A stretch of 64,000 bases of DNA from Conservatibacter flavescens (GTDB lineage Bacteria > Pseudomonadota > Gammaproteobacteria > Enterobacterales > Pasteurellaceae). The notes beneath the pieces were generated by a model. It worked only from the letters and a program-made list of their open reading frames with translations, did no database searches and was not told the DNA's origin. The first letter of the stretch is position 1, and every line of letters begins with the position of its first letter. A program made the position numbers and the translations under genes. The stretch lies in NCBI RefSeq assembly GCF_002795425.1, contig NZ_PHHA01000026.1, positions 1-64,000 on the forward strand. The letters run 5' to 3'. This document shows, piece by piece, positions 57,200 through 64,000 of this stretch.

Positions 57200-58780
57200 A
57201 TGTCATATCCACAAGAAGTGAATAAACGTCGCACCTTTGCGATTATTTCTCACCCCGATGCAGGTAAAACAACCATTACAGAAAAAGTATTACTATACGG
57301 AAATGCTATTCAGAAAGCCGGTTCGGTAAAAGGCAAAGGCTCGGCACAACACGCGAAATCCGACTGGATGGAAATGGAAAAACAACGCGGAATCTCTATC
57401 ACGACGTCTGTAATGCAATTTCCTTATAATGATTGTTTGGTCAATCTATTAGACACACCAGGACACGAAGATTTCTCGGAAGATACTTACCGCACTTTAA
57501 CCGCTGTAGACAGCTGTTTAATGGTTATTGACAGTGCTAAAGGGGTGGAGGAACGGACGATTAAACTTATGGAAGTCACCCGTTTACGTGATACGCCTAT
57601 TCTGACTTTTATGAATAAATTAGACCGTGATATTCGTGATCCGATGGAATTATTGGACGAAGTGGAAAATGTATTGAATATTCACTGCGCGCCAATTACC
57701 TGGCCGATTGGTTGCGGAAAATTGTTTAAAGGAGTGTATCACCTCTACAAAGATGAAACCTATTTATATCAAACAGGACAAGGACATACCATTCAAGATG
57801 TGCGTATTATCAAGGGGTTAGCTAACGCTGAATTAGATGCTGCCGTTGGCGAAGATTTAGCTCAACAATTACGCAATGAATTAGAATTAGTGCAAGGCGC
57901 AAGTAATACATTTGATTTAGATAGCTTCTTGGCCGGTGAATTAACACCTGTATTTTTCGGCACTGCCTTAGGTAATTTTGGTGTGGATCATATGTTAGAC
58001 GGTCTAACTCAATGGGCGCCAGCGCCACAAGCACGCCAAGCTGACAGTCGTTTAGTTGAATCTAACGAAAATAAACTCACGGGCTTTGTATTTAAAATTC
58101 AAGCCAATATGGATCCGAAACATCGAGATCGTGTCGCTTTTATGCGTGTTGTGTCAGGCAAATACGAGAAAGGTATGAAGCTCAAACATGTACGCATCGG
58201 CAAAGATGTGGTGATTTCTGATGCCTTAACCTTTATGGCGGGCGATCGTACCCATGCTGACGAAGCTTACGCTGGCGATATTATTGGCTTGCATAATCAC
58301 GGTACCATTCAAATCGGTGATACCTTTACACAGGGTGAAGAGCTGAAATTTACCGGCATTCCTAATTTTGCTCCGGAATTATTCCGCCGCATTCGATTAA
58401 AAGATCCACTCAAGCAAAAACAATTGCTCAAAGGCTTGGTTCAACTTTCCGAAGAGGGCGCGGTACAAGTATTCCGTCCATTGATGAATAACGATCTGAT
58501 TGTTGGCGCGGTAGGGGTATTACAGTTTGATGTGGTAGTTTCCCGCTTAAAATCGGAATATAATGTAGAAGCGATTTATGAAACCGTGAATGTCGCCACT
58601 GCCCGCTGGGTTGAGTGTAGCGATAATAAAAAATTTGAAGAATTTAAACGTAAGAATGAGCAACATTTAGCATTAGATGGTGGTGATAACCTCACATATA
58701 TTGCACCAACGATGGTAAATCTTAATCTTGCTCAAGAACGTTATCCTGATGTCAGTTTCTTCAAAACACGTGAACATTAA
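57200..58780 (+). CDS. prfC: Peptide chain release factor 3
   Basis: A 526-residue translational GTPase that recycles RF1/RF2 from ribosomes after termination. G motifs are SHPDAGKTT (17-25), the switch [26 protein letters not shown] and NKLDRD. RF3-specific domains follow ([23 protein letters not shown]). An uptake sequence lies inside near 57489. It has an AAAGGAAC site and is a single gene. Confidence 0.97.
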   Translation: MSYPQEVNKRRTFAIISHPDAGKTTITEKVLLYGNAIQKAGSVKGKGSAQHAKSDWMEMEKQRGISITTSVMQFPYNDCLVNLLDTPGHEDFSEDTYRTLTAVDSCLMVIDSAKGVEERTIKLMEVTRLRDTPILTFMNKLDRDIRDPMELLDEVENVLNIHCAPITWPIGCGKLFKGVYHLYKDETYLYQTGQGHTIQDVRIIKGLANAELDAAVGEDLAQQLRNELELVQGASNTFDLDSFLAGELTPVFFGTALGNFGVDHMLDGLTQWAPAPQARQADSRLVESNENKLTGFVFKIQANMDPKHRDRVAFMRVVSGKYEKGMKLKHVRIGKDVVISDALTFMAGDRTHADEAYAGDIIGLHNHGTIQIGDTFTQGEELKFTGIPNFAPELFRRIRLKDPLKQKQLLKGLVQLSEEGAVQVFRPLMNNDLIVGAVGVLQFDVVVSRLKSEYNVEAIYETVNVATARWVECSDNKKFEEFKRKNEQHLALDGGDNLTYIAPTMVNLNLAQERYPDVSFFKTREH

Positions 58781-58970
58781 TCTATTTATTTAAAGGTATT
58801 ATTTTTTATCTTTTTATGACGTAGATCATAATATTGAACACTAATTTAACATTTGTAACATTTTTGATTGTACTCAGATCAGACTGGCTATACAATCAAC
58901 CTTGAAAATAACAATAACAAACTTTACAGGTCAAACAAAACAAGAGACCGATATTCTAAAAGGAAAAAAT

Positions 58971-59681
58971 ATGACAGCTCCACGAATTCTCGTTGTCGAA
59001 GATGAAGTCATTACACGTAATACATTAAAAAGCATTTTTGAGGCTGAAGGCTATGAAGTATTTGAAGCCTCAGATGGTGCACAAATGCATAAGATTCTTT
59101 CTTCCCAACAAATTAATCTAGTCATTATGGATATTAACCTACCTGGCAAAAATGGATTAATGTTGGCTCGCGAGTTGCGTGAAAATGTAGATACCGCACT
59201 GATGTTCCTCACGGGACGCGATAACGAGGTCGATAAAATTTTAGGTCTAGAGATTGGTGCGGACGATTATATTACCAAACCATTCAACCCTCGAGAACTC
59301 GCTATTCGTGCGCGTAATTTGCTGCAGAGAACAATGTCTGATAAAGATAAAAATCCTAAAGAACATATTGCACAATACCGTTTTAACGGGTGGGTTTTAG
59401 ACGTCGATAGCCGCGCATTGATTAACCCTGAGGGTGAGGCGTTTCGCTTACCTCGCAGTGAGTTTCGGGCAATGCTTCATTTCTGTGAAAACCCAGGCAA
59501 AATACAAACTCGTGATGACTTATTGAAAAAAATGACCGGACGTGAACTAAAACCACATGATCGTACGGTTGATGTCACTATCCGTCGTATTCGCAAACAC
59601 TTTGAAGATCATCCTGATACTCCGGAAATTATTGCTACTATTCATGGTGAAGGCTATCGCTTTTGTGGTGATATTGAATAA
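58971..59681 (+). CDS. arcA: Aerobic respiration response regulator ArcA
   Basis: A 236-residue OmpR-family response regulator. The receiver domain (1-120) has Asp10/Asp11-like acidic residues in VVEDE, the phosphorylated Asp54 in [10 protein letters not shown], and Lys in ITKPFNP; the winged-helix DNA-binding domain follows (about 140-234; [24 protein letters not shown]). With ArcB it represses aerobic genes when oxygen is low; the cydAB genes are expected targets. The start at 58971 follows AAGGA; the open frame extends 69 bp earlier but matches nothing. arcB is elsewhere. Confidence 0.96.
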   Translation: MTAPRILVVEDEVITRNTLKSIFEAEGYEVFEASDGAQMHKILSSQQINLVIMDINLPGKNGLMLARELRENVDTALMFLTGRDNEVDKILGLEIGADDYITKPFNPRELAIRARNLLQRTMSDKDKNPKEHIAQYRFNGWVLDVDSRALINPEGEAFRLPRSEFRAMLHFCENPGKIQTRDDLLKKMTGRELKPHDRTVDVTIRRIRKHFEDHPDTPEIIATIHGEGYRFCGDIE

Positions 59682-59686
59682 CCTTG

Positions 59687-60580
59687 CTAACCGCGAGGGT
59701 GAAAGCGTTCATGTAGGCGCTTTAATCTTTCTTTAGCTACATGAGTATAAATTTGAGTGGTGGATAAATCGCTATGTCCTAGTAACATTTGTACCACCCT
59801 CAAATCCGCGCCATGATTAACTAAATGGGTTGCGAATGCATGACGTAAAACATGAGGCGATAAACTGTCGGAATCAATACCCGCTAATACTGCGTAATAT
59901 TTAATACGGTGCCAAAAGGTCTGTCTTGTCATCTGTCCCCCTAAGCGGCTTGGAAACAACACATCAGAACTTTGCCCATTAAGCAATTGTCCTCGCCCAT
60001 AAACCATAAATGCTTTAATCCAATCTACGGCCTCTTCCCCCATCGGTACTAAGCGTTCTTTATTTCCTTTACCAATGACACGTACAACCCCCTGGTTCAA
60101 ACTAATATTATCCATTTGTAAAGAAACCAGCTCTGTCACCCGTAATCCTGTCGCATATAATAGTTCTAACATGGCTTTATCACGTAGCTCTAAAGCTATC
60201 TCAGGACTTGGTGCGTTTAATAAATTGCTTACTTGTTGCTCGGTTAAATATTTGGGTAGACGGCTTGGTAACTTAGGAGAACTTAATACCGTACTTGGAT
60301 CATCCTGACGATATTTTTCACGATATAAATATTGAAATAACTTACGCATAGCACTTAGCATCCGTGCTGAGCTGGTTGCTTTATACCCTTTCTCTAATCT
60401 CATGCCCATAAAGGTTTGTAAATCAACCGCATCCACAAATAATAATGTCTTACTTTGTTGCTCAAGCCAACTGCACAATGCCGTTAGATCTAATCGATAA
60501 GAGGCTACTGTATTTTCAGAGAGACCTTTTTCGATCCATAACTCCGTCAAAAACTGCTCAACCAAACTCATGTCTTTCAT
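59687..60580 (-). CDS. xerD: Site-specific tyrosine recombinase XerD
   Basis: A 297-residue tyrosine recombinase that, with XerC, resolves chromosome dimers at dif under FtsK control. Catalytic residues are visible: Arg in ATGLRVTELVSL, Lys in VIGKGNKERLVP, His/Arg in LSPHVLRHAFATHL, His in LGHSDLST, and Tyr in TTQIYTHV. The SAM-like core-binding domain (about 1-90) starts SLVEQFLTELWIEKGLSENT. The start at 60580 matches the E. coli and H. influenzae length; the open frame extends five codons earlier. It converges on arcA, with only 5 bp between stops. Confidence 0.95.
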   Translation of the reverse strand: MKDMSLVEQFLTELWIEKGLSENTVASYRLDLTALCSWLEQQSKTLLFVDAVDLQTFMGMRLEKGYKATSSARMLSAMRKLFQYLYREKYRQDDPSTVLSSPKLPSRLPKYLTEQQVSNLLNAPSPEIALELRDKAMLELLYATGLRVTELVSLQMDNISLNQGVVRVIGKGNKERLVPMGEEAVDWIKAFMVYGRGQLLNGQSSDVLFPSRLGGQMTRQTFWHRIKYYAVLAGIDSDSLSPHVLRHAFATHLVNHGADLRVVQMLLGHSDLSTTQIYTHVAKERLKRLHERFHPRG

Positions 60581-60751
60581 ATTACATTTCCACATGATCT
60601 ATTATTCACTTTATGCCTATAGTATAGCACGAAAGCGATTGTTCACTAAAAGTGCGGGCTTTTTCTAAAAACTTTTATCACAGTAATGAATTTAAGCGTA
60701 GAATTCGTTATACTGAATATAAATGGAATCTTCAATGGAGAAAATCGTGTT

Positions 60752-61123
60752 ATGACCCAGCCCACTTCCATCGCGACCATTCAAATTAAAAATTTACGTT
60801 TACGTACATTTATTGGTATCAAAGAAGAAGAAATCAAGAATAAGCAAGATGTCATCATTCAAGTGCGTATCAAATACAACGCACATAAAGCAGCCATCAG
60901 CGACAATGTTGACGATGCCCTTAATTATCGCACGATAACCAAACATATTATTGAACATGTTGAAAACAACCGCTTTGCTTTATTAGAACGCATGGTCAAA
61001 GAAGTATTGGCAATTGTCAGTACACATACTTGGGTAGACTGGGCTGAAGTAGAAATTGCGAAACCATTTGCTTTGCGTTATGCCGATTCTGTTGCATTAA
61101 GTATGGAATATACCCGAATTTAA
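60752..61123 (+). CDS. folX: Dihydroneopterin triphosphate 2'-epimerase FolX
   Basis: A 123-residue tetrahydrobiopterin-fold enzyme. The match is to FolX, with [44 protein letters not shown] and [18 protein letters not shown]; FolB (aldolase) differs in the start GLxxxxxIGVYEWE. FolX epimerises dihydroneopterin triphosphate to its monapterin form. The start at 60752 follows TGGAGAAAA about 14 bases upstream. Its end abuts the next gene by 12 bp, suggesting cotranscription. Confidence 0.9.
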   Translation: MTQPTSIATIQIKNLRLRTFIGIKEEEIKNKQDVIIQVRIKYNAHKAAISDNVDDALNYRTITKHIIEHVENNRFALLERMVKEVLAIVSTHTWVDWAEVEIAKPFALRYADSVALSMEYTRI

Positions 61124-61135
61124 TTGAGACATCTT

Positions 61136-63163
61136 ATGAACAAAAAAACGAAAATCACATTAAATTTATCGATTATCGCTACCCTTCTTGCGGTCAGCGC
61201 ACAGTTTTATACCAACTACAAAATTAATCAAACACTACAACAATTCCCTTATTATTTCAGTGATAAATTTATTATTCATGTCACACAGCCAAAAAATACT
61301 TTCTTTTCTCGTGAGCTTGTTTTTAGCCTTGAGAATTTACAAGATAAAGATCATGCCAAAACCGAGATTATCTCCACCAAATTGACTGCGCTACCTTTTG
61401 CTATCATTGCGAATTCTGAACTGCCTGCGCCACTAATTAAACAACTAAATGAAAAATTAAATATTACTATTGATGAAAATAGTATCCACAGTAAGTTTTC
61501 TGTTGTTGGTAATTACTTACAGTCTACTATGCAAACTAAATTTCGTGATTTTACCAATATCAACCAAGTATTAGAAACCAATTTAAATTTTGCTGCAAAA
61601 ACCAAATTTGTTGAAATTAAAACCGCACTCTCCGCGTTTAACTATAATTCGGTGACAAAAATTGGTAAATTGACCGGTACCTATACATTAGAGCCTATGG
61701 GTGAGCATCGCTATGATTTAATTCAAGCCAATATCTCCATTGATAAACTCAATTTAACCGATGGCGAAAATAATAAATTTGATTTTGATAAACTCAATTA
61801 TCAATTTGATAAATCATTTAATGAACAGACTTATAATCTCAATTTAGCATTGAATTATGATAAATTCACTTTTTCAGGCAAACAGAAAAACTTCGAAATA
61901 CAAAACTCAACCATTACGGCAAATCAGGTTGAGATTCCTAATTATTTAAATTTCTATGAGAAATTTAAACAATTTAATGAAGAAAGTTCACTTAAAGATT
62001 TAGTGTTAACCGGATTAGATTATTTATTTGAAAATAAGCAATCTGAGTGGAAAATAAACGCTAAAGAATGGCGGATCAATGATAAAGAAATGCATCTTTC
62101 TACCTTGAAAAACCCATCTCTACGTTTAAATATTAACAATGAAAAAAAACAGCAAGCACAAATTACATCTAAATTCACACTAGATAGCTTTGTCACAGGT
62201 GAGCATTCTGATAAGAAAGTTCAAATTCAAGATATCACCGTTGAAAATCAAATTAGTGAGTTAAATTTAAGTGCGCATCTTAGTATGCTAAAAAAATATC
62301 TATTTGATCAAAACAATCAAGTTCCTTTCGATACTGAAAATTTTTTCAAAAAAGATAATCCTGCGTTTATTGAAGATTTAACCGCATTAATCCAAGAATA
62401 TCATGCCCAGAATCAATCAAAAATTGCAGTAAAATCTATTGCTATCGACGATGAGTTTTCTTTAAAAAATCTCAATTTTGACTATTCAGATAAAGTCTCT
62501 TCTAACGATCAGCTTGAATTAAAACTCCATTTTCTCATTGATTCCTTAGAATTAAAAAATGAAAACGTTCAATTCACGCAATTAACAAGCACTATTCCTA
62601 TAAATCTAGGCCCGCTTTCAACCATTTATCCAATATATTATTGTACAAATAATCTATTTGCTCTAACTTGTGCCAATAATATTGGTCAAAATACCTATGA
62701 TAGCTTTATTAGCAAAGCCATTACGGATTTTCATCTCGATATTCCAGACGCTCATTTTTCTACCGAAATGGATACGCTACCAGCAAGCCAAAAACATCCA
62801 CCTATCACAGCCTCATTAACCGCTTCTGTTAAGGCAATTCCTAATAAAAAACGAGCAGACTTCTTAGCCATTGGAGATAAATTAGAAAAAACCGATCTAA
62901 GCGCTCAACTCAATATTCCAGCTTCCTTAATTCAGGATATGTTTACAGATTCAGAGTCAGAAAGTACAAAACTTAAAATGCAAAGTAATGCATGGCTTAG
63001 TTTGTATCATCTCATCAAGACCGATAATAACGCCATTAACCCTATATTTGAGTTAAAAGATGATGCCTATGTTTCTGAATATATTCAAAAAGAAGGGAAT
63101 ATTCAGATTAACCAAAAATCACTAGAAGCCATTCGTGAAAGCGAAGTGCAAAAAGGGAACTAA
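61136..63163 (+). CDS. DUF945 (YdgA) family protein
   Basis: A 675-residue protein with an N-terminal signal-anchor helix (about 7-27, ITLNLSIIATLLAVSAQFY) and a long extracytoplasmic region rich in beta strands, Asn and Lys. The layout resembles the YdgA/DUF945 family, roughly 500-870 residues in gamma-proteobacteria, whose function is unknown; I judge this from architecture and from H. influenzae context. A pair of cysteines (YYCTNN and LTCANN, about 503-515) may form a disulfide. The TTG 12 bp earlier is an alternative start; the ATG at 61136 is preferred. Confidence 0.75.
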   Translation: MNKKTKITLNLSIIATLLAVSAQFYTNYKINQTLQQFPYYFSDKFIIHVTQPKNTFFSRELVFSLENLQDKDHAKTEIISTKLTALPFAIIANSELPAPLIKQLNEKLNITIDENSIHSKFSVVGNYLQSTMQTKFRDFTNINQVLETNLNFAAKTKFVEIKTALSAFNYNSVTKIGKLTGTYTLEPMGEHRYDLIQANISIDKLNLTDGENNKFDFDKLNYQFDKSFNEQTYNLNLALNYDKFTFSGKQKNFEIQNSTITANQVEIPNYLNFYEKFKQFNEESSLKDLVLTGLDYLFENKQSEWKINAKEWRINDKEMHLSTLKNPSLRLNINNEKKQQAQITSKFTLDSFVTGEHSDKKVQIQDITVENQISELNLSAHLSMLKKYLFDQNNQVPFDTENFFKKDNPAFIEDLTALIQEYHAQNQSKIAVKSIAIDDEFSLKNLNFDYSDKVSSNDQLELKLHFLIDSLELKNENVQFTQLTSTIPINLGPLSTIYPIYYCTNNLFALTCANNIGQNTYDSFISKAITDFHLDIPDAHFSTEMDTLPASQKHPPITASLTASVKAIPNKKRADFLAIGDKLEKTDLSAQLNIPASLIQDMFTDSESESTKLKMQSNAWLSLYHLIKTDNNAINPIFELKDDAYVSEYIQKEGNIQINQKSLEAIRESEVQKGN

Positions 63164-63168
63164 CTTAT

Positions 63169-63198
63169 ATGGAAGGCAATGCCTTCCATTGTTTTTTG
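63169..63198 (+). terminator. Terminator after the DUF945 gene
   Basis: ATGGAAGGC (63169-63177) pairs perfectly with GCCTTCCAT (63181-63189) over a 3-nt loop, followed by TG and six T residues. It separates the DUF945 gene from trhP. Confidence 0.9.
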
Positions 63199-63308
63199 TC
63201 TCATAATCTATTTACAAATCCACAAATAAGCCTAAAATGTGCGGTCTATTTTAGAAAAATTTTTCCTTTATGGAAAAAACTGACCTGACATCAGACTAAG
63301 AGAACATT

Positions 63309-64000
63309 ATGACTACTCATTTTAAACCAGAGCTACTCTCACCAGCTGGCTCACTCAAAAATATGCGTTATGCCTTTGCCTATGGCGCAGACGCCGTTTA
63401 TGCGGGACAACCGCGATATAGCTTACGTGTCCGCAATAATGAATTTAACCACGCTAATTTAAAAATTGGCATTGACGAAGCCCATGCATTAGGCAAAAAA
63501 TTCTACGTAGTGGTGAATATTGCGCCACATAATTCTAAACTAAAAAGCTTCATCAAAGATCTTGAACCCATCGTTGCCATGAATCCTGATGCATTTATTA
63601 TGTCAGATCCTGGCTTGATTATGTTAGTGCGTGAACATTTTCCTCATATGGATATTCACCTATCGGTTCAAGCCAATGCCGTCAATTGGGCTACAGTTAA
63701 GTTTTGGAAACAAATGGGCTTAACTCGTATTATCCTTTCCCGCGAATTATCACTGGAAGAAATTGCAGAAATCCGCCAACAAGTCCCAGATATTGAATTG
63801 GAAATTTTTGTACACGGTGCGCTATGCATGGCGTATTCTGGCCGCTGCCTACTTTCTGGCTATATCAATAAACGTGACCCGAATCAAGGTACTTGTACCA
63901 ACGCCTGTCGCTGGGAATACAGTGTAAGCGAAGCTAAAGAAGATGAAGTGGGTAATATCGTTGAGCATAACGAACAAATCCCAATCAAAAATGTCGCACC
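63309..64000 (+). CDS. trhP: tRNA hydroxylation protein TrhP, N-terminal part
   Basis: An open frame of 230 codons runs off the window end without a stop. It belongs to the U32 'peptidase' family (formerly YegQ). The start FKPELLSPAGSLKNMRYAFAYGADAVYAG, then HLSVQANAVNWATVKFWKQMGLTR and the signature with Cys173, Cys180, Cys196 and Cys200 (HGALCMAYSGRC...GTCTNAC), is typical; these cysteines hold an iron-sulfur cluster in the family. TrhP makes 5-hydroxyuridine at tRNA position 34 from prephenate under anaerobic conditions, the precursor used by CmoB. The protein is about 450 residues when complete. Confidence 0.93.
   Translation, partial: MTTHFKPELLSPAGSLKNMRYAFAYGADAVYAGQPRYSLRVRNNEFNHANLKIGIDEAHALGKKFYVVVNIAPHNSKLKSFIKDLEPIVAMNPDAFIMSDPGLIMLVREHFPHMDIHLSVQANAVNWATVKFWKQMGLTRIILSRELSLEEIAEIRQQVPDIELEIFVHGALCMAYSGRCLLSGYINKRDPNQGTCTNACRWEYSVSEAKEDEVGNIVEHNEQIPIKNVA

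Noticed and set aside
60686-60751. Extended N terminus of folX
   Set aside because: The extra 22 residues lack family similarity; the internal ATG at 60752 matches E. coli FolX.

Overview
The window looks like a piece of a Pasteurellaceae chromosome, closest in character to Pasteurella or Haemophilus. The evidence is the low-GC coding sequence, roughly three dozen copies (counted by eye) of the DNA uptake core AAGTGCGGT on both strands, an OmpH-type porin, the competence pilin cluster comNOPQ next to recC, and many gene neighbourhoods familiar from H. influenzae. The species cannot be fixed by reading alone. Almost all genes are housekeeping genes. The only accessory-looking part is the first 1.5 kb.

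Layout. 1-1500: a composite repeat (tandem 21-bp units, a 137/138-bp tandem unit and GTAGGGGCGTAT-type palindromes) surrounds a toxin-first toxin-antitoxin pair. 1526-2623: an OmpH-type porin. 3117-9550: a sialic acid catabolic operon (SGNH hydrolase, nanE, nanK, RpiR-type regulator, nanA, nagB, nagA) behind a sigma70 promoter with a CRP-like site. 9551-9716: an inverted copy of the composite repeat. 9717-12537: an M15 peptidase, dapE, yffB and pdxH. 12592-17502: thrC, thrB, thrA and a Thr/Ile-rich leader peptide with attenuator. 17745-22914: sodC, a SotB-type efflux pump and recC. 22970-25267: comQ, comP, comO, comN with a Sxy-type CRP site. 25380-25648: three tandem tRNA-Lys genes.

25868-33829 holds pal, tolB, tolA, tolR, tolQ, ybgC, ybgE, cydX, cydB and cydA, all on the minus strand: the envelope-constriction machine next to cytochrome bd oxidase. 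34294-38999 holds the lipid-asymmetry operon mlaFEDCB, then ibaG and murA. 39076-47058 holds yggS, a small secreted protein, a cold-shock protein, mpl, fbp, grxA, nfsA, rimK and a DASS transporter. 47140-53460 holds smpB, pmbA, a probable Fur-repressed small RNA gene, hpt, yjdM, a YtfJ-like protein, a purine permease and purC. 53535-64000 holds a large DUF2157/GDYXXLXY membrane protein, cmoB, prfC, arcA, xerD, folX, a DUF945 protein and the start of trhP, which runs off the window.

The most useful regulatory observations are the CRP-S site before comN, CRP-N-like sites before the nan operon, fbp and possibly cspD, a perfect FNR box in the cydA-mlaF gap, the thr attenuator, and the Fur box/promoter/terminator unit between pmbA and hpt. 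Several intrinsic terminators use the uptake sequence as stem arms.
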